Shown: piece after piece, positions 25,035-32,971 of the stretch
Layout: the number at the start of each line of letters is the position of its first letter
How positions within the stretch are numbered: the stretch's first letter is position 1
Made by a program: the position numbers and the translations under genes
The notes under the pieces: model-generated
Seen by the model: only the letters and a program-made list of their open reading frames with translations
Databases searched by the model: none
What the model was told of the DNA's origin: nothing
Assembly: GCA_015485385.1 (NCBI GenBank)
Contig: WFTS01000135.1
Location: 1 to 36,901 of the forward strand
Direction: 5' to 3'
DNA: 36,901 bases
Source of the DNA: Kordiimonadales bacterium
Lineage (GTDB): Bacteria; Pseudomonadota; Alphaproteobacteria; Sphingomonadales; Kordiimonadaceae

Positions 25035-26703
25035 GCTGGGAAATTTCATGTCACACTTTACGGCAGCAGCGATGCTGCGAACGTTCGTTTTTGTTGCAGG
25101 CTTGGCCGTGCTTATGACAGCACCGTCTAGTGCATTTCAAAATGCGCCGGTAACCCAAAGTGGTGAAGCCGTGCCGGACGTTCAGATCAAAACCATCGAA
25201 AAAGGGAGGGCCTTCGGAAGCTGGATTTTTGGGGGGGAATTTGCCAACCAATCCTTCGTTGGTTTTAGCCCGTCTTATACGGTTTCCATTGGTGATAAAG
25301 TGACATTGCGCCTTTATGGCGGCTTTAATTTTGAAGGCGAACTGGTGGTTGATATTCAAGGCAATATCTTCATCCCCAAGGTTGGCCCCGTACAGTTGCA
25401 AGGGGTTAAAAACCGCGATGTGAACCAAGTGGTCGGGGATGCGGTACGCAATGTTTTCAAGAAAAATGTGAATGTTTACGCCAGCCTAGGCGGGGCGGAG
25501 CCGGTTAAAATTTTTGTGACAGGCTTTGTTAAAAAAGCGGGTTTGTTTACGGGCCATTCCTCGGATTCTGTTTTATATTTCCTTGATCAGGCGGGCGGCA
25601 TTGATAGCGCGCGCGGATCGTATCTGGATGTACAGGTCTTGCGGGGCGGGGCGCTGTATCAGTCGATCAATCTATATGATTTTATTCTGTCAGGCGCGAT
25701 GCCGCAATTCCAGCTTACGGACGGCGACACCATTGTTGTGCCGCCAGTGAAATCGCAAGTGGCGATCTCAGGCGATGTTCAAAATGCCAATCTGTTTGAG
25801 TTTAAAGGCGACAGCATCAAGGCCCAGCAATTGCTGGCCATTGCCCGCCCTCAGCCTCAGGCGACCCATTTTCGTATCAGCCGCAATGATACCCATAAAA
25901 CCGAGGTGGACTATATGCGCCTTGAAAAGGCTGCGGACGTGACAGTGCATGGGGGTGATGTGCTGGAGGTTATGTCTGATAAAACCAAAGGCTCGATCAG
26001 CGTGCGGGTTGAAGGCGAACATACCAGTCCTCAGGAATTTGTTATGCCTTACGGTGCCCGGCTTGGGGATTTATTGGCTAAAATTCATATGGGGGCGAAT
26101 GCCCAACCAGAGGCGATACAATTGATGCGTCTCAGCGTGAAAGTGCGGCAAAAAGAAATGCTAGAGGCCCAACTGCGGGCGCTGGAAAGCAGCGTTTTGA
26201 CAGCCCGGTCTAATACAAGTTCCGAAGCGGCCTTGCGGAAATCTGAAGCCCAGCTGATTTTGCAGTGGGTCGAGCGCGCCCGGAACATAGAACCCAAAGG
26301 CGTGGTTTCGCTTGCAGGGGCGTCTTCGCGTGATGATATTCTGCTGGAACCCGGCGATGTTATTCGTATCCCACGCACCAGCAATTTGGTGATGGTGCAT
26401 GGGGATGTCTTATTCCCAAGCGCTATGGCGTTCCAGACCGGCAGTACCATTGAAGATTATATCAATCTGGCGGGGGGCTTTACCCAAAGCAAGCGCAGTA
26501 CAAATGTGCTGCTGTTGCGCAGGGACGGCACGTTTGAAAAGATCAGCCGCGGAAATTTGGATAGCAAGCGGGTGACGGTTCATCCCGGTGACGAAGTTTT
26601 TGTTTTGCCGCGTGTGGCCACCAAACATATCCAGATCGCAACCGATATTATCAAAGTGTTTTACCAGCTGGCACTGTCTGCGGGCGTGGTTCTGCGGCTG
26701 TAA
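25027..26703 (+). CDS. kpsD: Polysaccharide export protein, OPX family (KpsD-like)
   Basis: Outer-membrane or periplasmic channel component for capsule export. A signal peptide is visible (LRTFVFVAGLAVLMTAPSSA, cleavage before FQNAP), with no lipobox cysteine. The poly-export domain is YTVSIGDKVTLRLYGGFNFEGELVV followed by IQGNIFIPKVGPVQLQGV. SLBB-like segments follow (VFVTGFVKKAG-type, VAISGDVQNANLFEF, and VMVHGDVLFPSAMAF near the C-terminus with GDVIRIPR and GDEVFVLPR). The 558-residue length fits KpsD. ATG 25027 has GGGAG 7 bp upstream; ATG 25048 is possible. Confidence 0.9.
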   Translation: MFKLGNFMSHFTAAAMLRTFVFVAGLAVLMTAPSSAFQNAPVTQSGEAVPDVQIKTIEKGRAFGSWIFGGEFANQSFVGFSPSYTVSIGDKVTLRLYGGFNFEGELVVDIQGNIFIPKVGPVQLQGVKNRDVNQVVGDAVRNVFKKNVNVYASLGGAEPVKIFVTGFVKKAGLFTGHSSDSVLYFLDQAGGIDSARGSYLDVQVLRGGALYQSINLYDFILSGAMPQFQLTDGDTIVVPPVKSQVAISGDVQNANLFEFKGDSIKAQQLLAIARPQPQATHFRISRNDTHKTEVDYMRLEKAADVTVHGGDVLEVMSDKTKGSISVRVEGEHTSPQEFVMPYGARLGDLLAKIHMGANAQPEAIQLMRLSVKVRQKEMLEAQLRALESSVLTARSNTSSEAALRKSEAQLILQWVERARNIEPKGVVSLAGASSRDDILLEPGDVIRIPRTSNLVMVHGDVLFPSAMAFQTGSTIEDYINLAGGFTQSKRSTNVLLLRRDGTFEKISRGNLDSKRVTVHPGDEVFVLPRVATKHIQIATDIIKVFYQLALSAGVVLRL

Positions 26704-26708
26704 GCACA

Positions 26709-27827
26709 ATGGCATCTTTGTACCGAAAACTGCGCAAGCTAAAGCGTGACCCTATCGCTTATTGCCTTGATTCTAAGCATGGTTTTTTGCGTACATACGG
26801 GGCGCGCCTGTTTGATCGCCAAACTGTGCGGTTCCGTAAAATTGGTGCCGCAAATGCCCACCGTAAAATTAGTGTGGTGATGACCGCCTATAATACCAGC
26901 CATCTGGTCGAAGGCGCGGTGCAATCCGTTCTCGCACAAAGCCATAAAAACCTTGAACTGATGGTTATTGATGATGCCAGCAGCGATGATACATTATCTG
27001 TTTTGAAGGCCTTGGCCGAAAAAGATAGCCGCATCCGTCTTTTTCATTCTCCTAAAAACCACGGGACATATTGGTCGAAAAACTGGTGCTTGGCGGCGGC
27101 TGACGGTGAATTTGTTGCGTTTCATGATAGCGACGACACATCAGATCCAGACCGTCTGCAAACCCAGTTGGGAGCCATGCTTGATGGCGGCAAGGACAGG
27201 GTTGCGGTGACGTGCCGCTGGCGCCGTGTAGACGACAAGGGCAGCACCCTTAGCATTGATGGCCTCCTGTCCCGTATGGCGGCGATAAGCCTGATGATAA
27301 AGCGCTCGCCAGTCATAGAGACCACAGGGTTTTTCGATAGTGTTCGTATCTCAGCGGATACTGAATTTATCACGCGGTTGGTGCAGGTTTTTGGGCATAA
27401 GCGCGTGTTTCATATGCGCCAAATTCTGTATACGGGGCTGCTAAGAGCCGGTTCGTTAACCACGGGGGATAATTCGGGCTTTCGCTGGACATCAAACGGC
27501 CAAACGCACGAGCGTGAGCTTGATGGAGACAGGGCCGCATATCATAAAAGCTTTCATAATTGGCACGATAGCAACCAAGGAAATGAGGCGGCGCTTGTGG
27601 TTCCGTTCCCGCAGGGTGCGCGCCGGTTTCCTGCGCCTGAGGGCATTTTAAAAAACTGTGATGATACGGATACCGACTGTGTTGTGTGTGTCTCTGATAG
27701 AGATAGGGGCAGTGCCCGTGCTTATGACAGAGACAGCGGCAGTGCCCATGACAGAGACAGCGGCAGTGACAGTGACGTAGAGAACGACGGCGGTCAGTCA
27801 GCAGCAGCGAAGGCATTGGTCTTATGA
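26709..27827 (+). CDS. GT2 family glycosyltransferase with repeat-bearing C-terminus
   Basis: Probable capsule-repeat glycosyltransferase. The GT-A domain (about residues 55-240) has KISVVMTAYNTSHLVEGAVQSVL, MVIDDASSDDTL, SPKNHGTYWSKNWCLAAADGEF and the D-x-D-like FHDSDDTSDPDRL. A short basic N-terminal helix LYRKLRKLKRDPIAYCLDS precedes it, resembling N-termini of other capsule enzymes. The last 55 residues are low-complexity: acidic, then D-R-D-S-G-S-A repeats. Gap to the upstream OPX gene is 5 bp; the end overlaps the next gene by 4 bp (ATGA), so it belongs to the kpsF operon. Donor and acceptor sugars are unknown. Confidence 0.88.
   Translation: MASLYRKLRKLKRDPIAYCLDSKHGFLRTYGARLFDRQTVRFRKIGAANAHRKISVVMTAYNTSHLVEGAVQSVLAQSHKNLELMVIDDASSDDTLSVLKALAEKDSRIRLFHSPKNHGTYWSKNWCLAAADGEFVAFHDSDDTSDPDRLQTQLGAMLDGGKDRVAVTCRWRRVDDKGSTLSIDGLLSRMAAISLMIKRSPVIETTGFFDSVRISADTEFITRLVQVFGHKRVFHMRQILYTGLLRAGSLTTGDNSGFRWTSNGQTHERELDGDRAAYHKSFHNWHDSNQGNEAALVVPFPQGARRFPAPEGILKNCDDTDTDCVVCVSDRDRGSARAYDRDSGSAHDRDSGSDSDVENDGGQSAAAKALVL
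27693..27770 (+). repeat. 24-bp in-frame repeats at the 3' end of the GT2 gene
   Basis: Units at 27693-27716, 27723-27746 and 27747-27770, the last two adjacent and nearly identical. Each encodes an eight-residue block of the type (S/Y/H)DRD(R/S)GS(A/D). A 6-bp insertion separates the first two, which keeps the frame. Confidence 0.85.
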
Positions 27828-28957
27828 TGCTGCAAGAAAAACCCACAAAGGGAAGCCTCACCGAAGCCAAAGTTTTGGCCGAATTTGCACGGCAGGCTCG
27901 GGCCTTAAACTGGCATAAGGCGTTTCAAAAGCTAGGACCGGAAACTTTATTGATTATCGACCGGGACGTGCGGGCGGTGCTTGAAGAAAACTTCGGGGCT
28001 TTTGCGTGTCATCATAGGGTCCCTGACAGCAAGAAAAAGGTACCTGAAGGCATTTCACGTCGTCTCTATTTAACCCGCAGTGCGGAATGGCAGCGTGTTA
28101 AAGCCGCAAGAGCGCACACCCCGGGTAGCAGCGTGATTTCCCTGATGTATGATGTGGCCCCGATGGGGGTTTTATCCTCTGGCGAATTTCCGGCCGCAGT
28201 TGATCACACACCAAGCGCTGGTGCGATCATGGCGCCTAATCTTTTGCTAACAATGCCGGGCAGTGACGGTGAATATCTTCGGCTGATGCTGGAAAAAAAT
28301 GGCTTAGGAACCGTAGCCCCAACAGGGGGGCGGCTGTTGGCCTACTGGCTGCTGCTGTGTGATAATTTTCATATCCTGCGCTTTGCGGCGCATGTTTTTG
28401 ACCGGCAACAGCAGCAAGGCGGGGCTTTGTGGCTGGATATGTATTTGCTCTATATGATTTATCATCATACCAGTTTGCGTGCCGAGCGCTTTTTGGCGTG
28501 GTTCGACGAGGCGGGCGGCCATATGCTTTATTTCATCAGCCGCGATAAGGTACGCCAAGCAGCGGTGAACCAGATGTTGGCCTCTGAGACATATTTTTCA
28601 CTGTGGGATAGGGCGGCCTCTCGAATTGCCGAACTAACGCCCCAGCAGTTTGATCGGCCCGCTGCCATTGAACGCTTAACCGACGCGATTGAATTGGAAA
28701 CTCTGCTTGAGCCGAATTTAGAAAAGATTAAAAACTTCAAGATGATGACCCTTGAAGATCTTGTTGAGGTGCCGGAGGCTGTTCTGACGGCAATTGCCCT
28801 TTTTTGGGGTGGTGAACCGGCGCGGAGGATCAAAGCTATAGATTGGCGCGCCCGCTATAATTTGCTGCCTGAGTTTTTGGCTGAAATAAGCATCTTGCGT
28901 GAAGATGTGAATATAGCCTTTGATCTGGACCCAAAAGCTAATGGTTCGTCAGGCTGA
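27824..28957 (+). CDS. Diverged Stf0-like protein, paralogue of the 10109-11242 product
   Basis: A 377-residue protein, exactly the length of the product of 10109-11242 and co-linear with it. An N-terminal region of about 137 residues comes first. NLLLTMPGSDGEYLRLML follows at about 138, where the PAPS loop would be, with ISRDKVRQAAVNQMLASET near 238 aligning with the RRD-x-x-x-QA segment of the other protein and of Stf0 sulfotransferases. Here the second arginine and the loop residues are further eroded, so catalysis is doubtful. As last gene of the kpsF operon it is expected to act on the capsule. A structural or regulatory role is equally possible. Confidence 0.55.
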   Translation: MMLQEKPTKGSLTEAKVLAEFARQARALNWHKAFQKLGPETLLIIDRDVRAVLEENFGAFACHHRVPDSKKKVPEGISRRLYLTRSAEWQRVKAARAHTPGSSVISLMYDVAPMGVLSSGEFPAAVDHTPSAGAIMAPNLLLTMPGSDGEYLRLMLEKNGLGTVAPTGGRLLAYWLLLCDNFHILRFAAHVFDRQQQQGGALWLDMYLLYMIYHHTSLRAERFLAWFDEAGGHMLYFISRDKVRQAAVNQMLASETYFSLWDRAASRIAELTPQQFDRPAAIERLTDAIELETLLEPNLEKIKNFKMMTLEDLVEVPEAVLTAIALFWGGEPARRIKAIDWRARYNLLPEFLAEISILREDVNIAFDLDPKANGSSG

Positions 28958-28974
28958 CAGAGTTTATAACCGGC

Positions 28975-29556
28975 TCAGCAATTGATGCTTATCTCGCTAA
29001 CGGCAAGGCTAACATAGGCGTCAATGCCTTCTGCAAGCGGGGCAAGACCCGGTGATTGAAGCCGCAGCATATAGTAGGCGCGGGGGTCCAGTTCGGGTAG
29101 CTCTCCCTTGAACGTCCAGCGGTTAAAGCCCCGCCGAGAGAGAGTGAACGGCACCTGTCGGTCTTCAATCCACAGGGTGGTTTCTTTCAAGAAACGGCGC
29201 TTGGTAAAGCCGCACCCCTTGATGGTGAAGTCGCGCGGAACTGATAGGTCAACAGGGATCAGTAACGACCCAATACGGCCCATCCAGCGGAACTTTGTAC
29301 CGTCCCGGCGCTTGCCGATGCTGGTCCATCCGGCGCCAACAAAATCGTCAGACTCTGCGAAAATTTGCAGGCTTTCTGGGCGGGGGGGCAGCTGAATTTG
29401 CGTGCGGGAACTGCTTAATTCCAGCTCGCGCTCGAACCGGTCACGCTGAACGGTTTGAAGGGCGTCAATATAATCAATCGCCGCTTTTGGAAAGCGCGGT
29501 TCAGGCGTTTTAAACGACAGAATACTTGCGGTAGCTGGATCTGATTTTTTAGCCAT
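28975..29556 (-). CDS. Conserved-looking protein of unknown function in the glycosyltransferase operon
   Basis: A 193-residue protein that I do not recognise as a named family. The first 65 residues are charged and probably helical. The rest looks like a beta-sandwich rich in aromatic and basic residues: FVGAGWTSIGKRRDGTKFRWMGR, SLLIPVDLSVPRDFTIKGCGF, FNRWTFKGELPEL and the closing YVSLAVSEISIN. Similar G-W/F-R-W beta modules accompany some bacterial glycosyltransferases, which is an impression only. The start overlaps the upstream gene by 8 bp, so it is translationally linked. No signal peptide or membrane span. Confidence 0.7.
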   Translation of the reverse strand: MAKKSDPATASILSFKTPEPRFPKAAIDYIDALQTVQRDRFERELELSSSRTQIQLPPRPESLQIFAESDDFVGAGWTSIGKRRDGTKFRWMGRIGSLLIPVDLSVPRDFTIKGCGFTKRRFLKETTLWIEDRQVPFTLSRRGFNRWTFKGELPELDPRAYYMLRLQSPGLAPLAEGIDAYVSLAVSEISINC

Positions 29557-31573
29557 GAGGCAACCATTCCAAATTTAAGGGACACTCGGCAAGTGTTTTT
29601 GTCAAAACATCAGCACCAAGAGGGGCGAAACTATCTGCATCAAGCGCTAAAAGTGAGAAAGAAAGCACGCCCTGATTGTCTGCTTGCAAAGAGACGGGAT
29701 GGTCGTTTGTTAAGGCCGCGCTTTGCACTGCATCGGCTACCAACAGGGCGACACCGCACGTTTTTAGGTTGAGTTGATAACGGCCTCTCAGCCCGGCAAT
29801 TAAAAGGCATTTTACGAAGCCGCGTATGGGGTCTAAGTGCCAAGATAGGCCGCACGTGTCTTCAAAGTGGGCTGCGGTTGAGGGCGAGGGTGAGGGCGAT
29901 TCGATGTTCGAGAAGCATAGATCCAGCGAATAGTTAAGATGATTTTGCTGTGCGATGAGGGCATCAGCGCATACCGCGCCTTCCACCAAGCAACCAAAGC
30001 AAAGCGCCTCGGATGTTGCTTTTAAATCCTCTTGAATTTGTGGCCATGTTTGGCCTGTTTCAACAGGGTTCTGGCCTGTTTCATCAAGGTTTTGGCCTGC
30101 TTCATCAGGATTAAAGGGGCTTTTGTTAGCCACCAAAAGCGGGGCATCATAACCAAACAGCGCAAGCTGATTGTCTATTTGCCCTTTGCCCGCCTGATCT
30201 CCTGCTTGCGTTGGCATATCGGCTGCCAGGGCTGCTTTTAGATCAGGTGTGGCGAACCGAGGGCTGATCTCCCAGTTGACCTCAGGAAACACTTTAGCAA
30301 CAAGCGAACGTGGCGGCACCGCCCCAATAAGGGCGACCGAGCGCGCTGGCCCCGGGGCTAATATTTGGGGATGTTTGGATGCCGTATCCGGCGCATGTGC
30401 TGGTGTATGGGCCCCTTGGTGCGCTTTGGCCTTCAGGCAAGCAAGCGGGGTTTGTGGTTGCTTTAGGCGGTTTGTTAGCTGCTGCGTTTTCTGGTCAAAA
30501 AGCTGAGGAAACCCAGCGTTTTTGAGGTTTTCGCTATAGTAAGTCACCAGCGCGGAATCAAGGGCTATGGCCCCGATTGCAGAAACCATACCGTGCAGTG
30601 CGTCTTTGTGCGCTAGCGTGATACAGCAAGCCTCGCTTAGGGCTTTGGCCCACATTTGGCCGCAGGTGATCATGGGCTTGTGCATCAAGGCCCCATAAGC
30701 GGCAAGTGGCGGCATGTCAGAGCATGTGTGTTGCGTGCTTATCAGCAAAGCATCAGCGGCGGCGACAAGGCTGGAAAGATCGTCTTCAGTTTGGGAAACA
30801 CACAGAAAATGCACAGGGTTTTCTTGGTCATGCTGAAGCGCGGCGAAGGTTTCCACAGCCTTGGCGGCTGCCCCTTCATTGGTCCATAAAACCAGCGTAT
30901 TCTGGCCCGTGACCCCGAGTTTTTCCCGAGCTTTCCCCCGAATTTCCCGCCAATCTTTAGTCGCAATTTTTTGCGGTGATTTACCCCTAAAATTCACAGT
31001 TTGCACAAGGCTGGGCGGGGCTGTGACATCACTGGCCCTTATAAGAGCCTCAAAAGTGTTGGCCGTGGCTAAGGTTTGAGTTTGATCAAACGCCGGGAAT
31101 TCTCGCAGCAAGCTTTCGCTAAAGCGCCGGTGGTGCAACAGCCCGTGGGCCAGTGTTTCGCCCTCAGACCCAAGGTTTTCAGCCAAAAACATGCCGTAAT
31201 TTTTAGGCCAATCCGGCTGGACGGCGTGATAATCCCGGATCAAACGCCCTGCGGTGCCGTTCGCTAAAATCACAGGGCCGGGCGCTAAAAGATACATTTC
31301 TAGCGCGAATAATGACAAAGATGTATCGCCCAAAATATAGAGACGCTTATGTGCGGCATAGCTGGCTTGATTTGCTATCAAATCACGCAGGTGGATCGTC
31401 TCTATGTGTTGGTGGCCCTCAAAAACAGTGGCTGGCGGGGCCATGTTATCAAGGACAATTGTCACATCATAGGTGTGACACAGGGTTTGAGCTGTATGTG
31501 CGCAGACCACCGCCGCGTCATTTAACGTGGGCGCAAGGGTGCCGAAAACCAACAAAGGGAGACGTGCGGTCAT
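29549..31573 (-). CDS. Large GT-B-like putative glycosyltransferase with unknown C-terminal region
   Basis: A 674-residue protein. The N-terminal half has GT-B character: LLVFGTLAPTLNDAAVVCAHTAQ, then a linker and a second Rossmann-like part NTLVLWTNEGAAAKAVETF, VHFLCVSQTEDDLSSLVAAADALL, PPLAAYGALMHKPMITC. No clear E-x7-E donor motif is seen, so activity is uncertain. The C-terminal half starts after a low-complexity linker (AHTPAHAPDTASKH) and carries a 21-bp repeat stretch. It ends in a beta-rich region, perhaps similar to the small downstream protein. The ATG overlaps the stop of the upstream GT4 gene (ATGA). Confidence 0.6.
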   Translation of the reverse strand: MTARLPLLVFGTLAPTLNDAAVVCAHTAQTLCHTYDVTIVLDNMAPPATVFEGHQHIETIHLRDLIANQASYAAHKRLYILGDTSLSLFALEMYLLAPGPVILANGTAGRLIRDYHAVQPDWPKNYGMFLAENLGSEGETLAHGLLHHRRFSESLLREFPAFDQTQTLATANTFEALIRASDVTAPPSLVQTVNFRGKSPQKIATKDWREIRGKAREKLGVTGQNTLVLWTNEGAAAKAVETFAALQHDQENPVHFLCVSQTEDDLSSLVAAADALLISTQHTCSDMPPLAAYGALMHKPMITCGQMWAKALSEACCITLAHKDALHGMVSAIGAIALDSALVTYYSENLKNAGFPQLFDQKTQQLTNRLKQPQTPLACLKAKAHQGAHTPAHAPDTASKHPQILAPGPARSVALIGAVPPRSLVAKVFPEVNWEISPRFATPDLKAALAADMPTQAGDQAGKGQIDNQLALFGYDAPLLVANKSPFNPDEAGQNLDETGQNPVETGQTWPQIQEDLKATSEALCFGCLVEGAVCADALIAQQNHLNYSLDLCFSNIESPSPSPSTAAHFEDTCGLSWHLDPIRGFVKCLLIAGLRGRYQLNLKTCGVALLVADAVQSAALTNDHPVSLQADNQGVLSFSLLALDADSFAPLGADVLTKTLAECPLNLEWLPHG
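30051..30113 (-). repeat. Three 21-bp in-frame units in the 674-residue protein gene
   Basis: Units at 30051-30071, 30072-30092 and 30093-30113 (TGGCCTGTTTCA(A/T)CA(G/A)GGTT(C/T)-like on the top strand), preceded by a partial copy at 30041. They encode seven-residue blocks of the DE(A/T)GQN type. No period drift. Confidence 0.9.
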
Positions 31574-32847
31574 GGGTCGCCCCCCGTTTCACCAGTCTCG
31601 TTTTCGGCGTTCTTTTTCTTTGCGCCCTCTTTTCCGGCGGCCTCTTTCTCTGATGCCTCTTTCTCTGGGCCTTCTTTTTCGGCGCCCCCTGTTTCAGTCT
31701 TTTGGGGTTTTGTCCGTTGAGTTTTTTCAGCAAGCGGAAACAAGTGATCAAGGGCTTTGGCTTGCGCGTCTGAATAGGCCAGATAGGCCGTTTGTCCGCT
31801 GGATCCCAAGGCGGTGGCAGCCTCTGGGTTTTGCGCCAATTGCATTAGGGCATCTGCCAAGGCATCCATGCTTTTACATTGGTGAAAAGGCTCACTGGTT
31901 TTTATCCCAACCATGGCGTCTGCGGTGGCCACCAACGGTTTGCCGTAGCTTAAAGCTTCAACAGATTTAATTTTAAGGCCGGTCCCGCCCATATTGGGAT
32001 TAAGAATAATATCCATATCGCGGTAAAAACTGACGACGCTTTCGACAAACCCTAGCTTTTCAAAAGGGGTATCGGCGGCAATGTCACTGGTGCAAATCGC
32101 CCCCGCCAGATGAAAGCTGAAATGATCCAGCATCTCTGGCCGCACCCTCAGCGCTTTGGTGAAATGATACAGCGAATGCTGGTTGATGGGGTTGCTGCTG
32201 GCCAAATAGCCAACTTTCAGTTTTTTGGTGTCAGCAGAGCGGCGCTTTGGCGGTAAAAACTGCGCGGGCAGATAATGGCCTAAAGTTTCAACCGATTGGC
32301 GCGTGGCTTTCCTGAATTTCGCCGCTTCGCTTTCTTGGATAGCAAGGACACAGTCGGCTCGGTCGAAGGCTTTGGCTTCTTCTGCGGGTGTGGTCGAGTA
32401 CCAAGCCGCGTTTATACCTTCTTTTTTCAAAGATTTTTCGCGGTTAGCGAACATGTCGTGGGTATCAAGATATTTAGGAATGCCCTTTGGGACTTGCTCT
32501 AGCCAACGGCTGAACCAAACATAATTGGCCAAACAATAATCAATCTTCCAAATATTGAGAATACGCGCGGTAACATCGGATACTTCCTCAACATACCAAT
32601 CGTCGATCAGATGATGTTTACGGTGGCTTTGCTGGCGCGGCCCCGGCGTGTGAGGCACCACATAAAGATGTTCCCACTGAGCGCGCATAGCGGCTTCTTG
32701 GTCTGGGCTTAGGCCTTCAAGGCCGCCATAGACAAAATGTATTTTATAGCCTCGGCTTTGCAAGGTCCGGCACAGCGAAAACACACGCGCACGGTTGCCG
32801 TGATTTTGCGGGTGCGATGGGATCGGCGATGTGACAAGAACTTGCAT
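31570..32847 (-). CDS. GT4 family glycosyltransferase with Lys/Glu repeat tail
   Basis: A 425-residue GT-B glycosyltransferase. N-terminal domain: VLVTSPIPSHPQNHGNRARVFSL, IHFVYGGLEG, then YLDTHDMFANRE. The C-terminal domain has KLKVGYLASSNPINQ, FHLAGAICTS, LGFVESVVSFYRDMDIILNP and the donor-site MGGTGLKIKSVEALSYGKPLVAT, which is the E-x7-E-like region of GT4 enzymes. The final 45 residues are low-complexity KE-rich repeats not needed for the fold. The start follows galE by 124 bp. It belongs to the leftward galE-GT4-GT-B-like-unknown group. Sugar specificity is unknown. Confidence 0.87.
   Translation of the reverse strand: MQVLVTSPIPSHPQNHGNRARVFSLCRTLQSRGYKIHFVYGGLEGLSPDQEAAMRAQWEHLYVVPHTPGPRQQSHRKHHLIDDWYVEEVSDVTARILNIWKIDYCLANYVWFSRWLEQVPKGIPKYLDTHDMFANREKSLKKEGINAAWYSTTPAEEAKAFDRADCVLAIQESEAAKFRKATRQSVETLGHYLPAQFLPPKRRSADTKKLKVGYLASSNPINQHSLYHFTKALRVRPEMLDHFSFHLAGAICTSDIAADTPFEKLGFVESVVSFYRDMDIILNPNMGGTGLKIKSVEALSYGKPLVATADAMVGIKTSEPFHQCKSMDALADALMQLAQNPEAATALGSSGQTAYLAYSDAQAKALDHLFPLAEKTQRTKPQKTETGGAEKEGPEKEASEKEAAGKEGAKKKNAENETGETGGDP
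31594..31683 (-). repeat. Six 15-bp in-frame units at the 3' end of the GT4 gene
   Basis: Residues 389-418 read AEKEG, PEKEA, SEKEA, AGKEG, AKKKN, AENET: six five-residue blocks encoded by 15-bp units, degenerating towards the stop. The tail is charged and probably disordered. Confidence 0.85.
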
Positions 32848-32867
32848 ATTGGCCCTAGCTCAAGAAG

Positions 32868-32903
32868 ACAGCGCCGCCTTTTAAAGGCGACTATAGGCGC
32901 TGT
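32868..32903. promoter_or_regulatory. Nested inverted repeat in the galE-GT4 gap
   Basis: Outer arms ACAGCGCC (32868-32875) and GGCGCTGT (32896-32903) enclose a palindrome CGCCTTT-T-AAAGGCG (32875-32889). It lies 20 bp upstream of the GT4 start, within the short gap after galE. It may be an operator or an mRNA structure. There is no T-tract on the leftward strand to make it a standard terminator. Confidence 0.45.
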
Positions 32904-32971
32904 GTCTTTGGTTCTGATCCAAACTAGCCAAGCGCTCTGATAAAGGCAAAATATTTACCAAAATCAAATGA

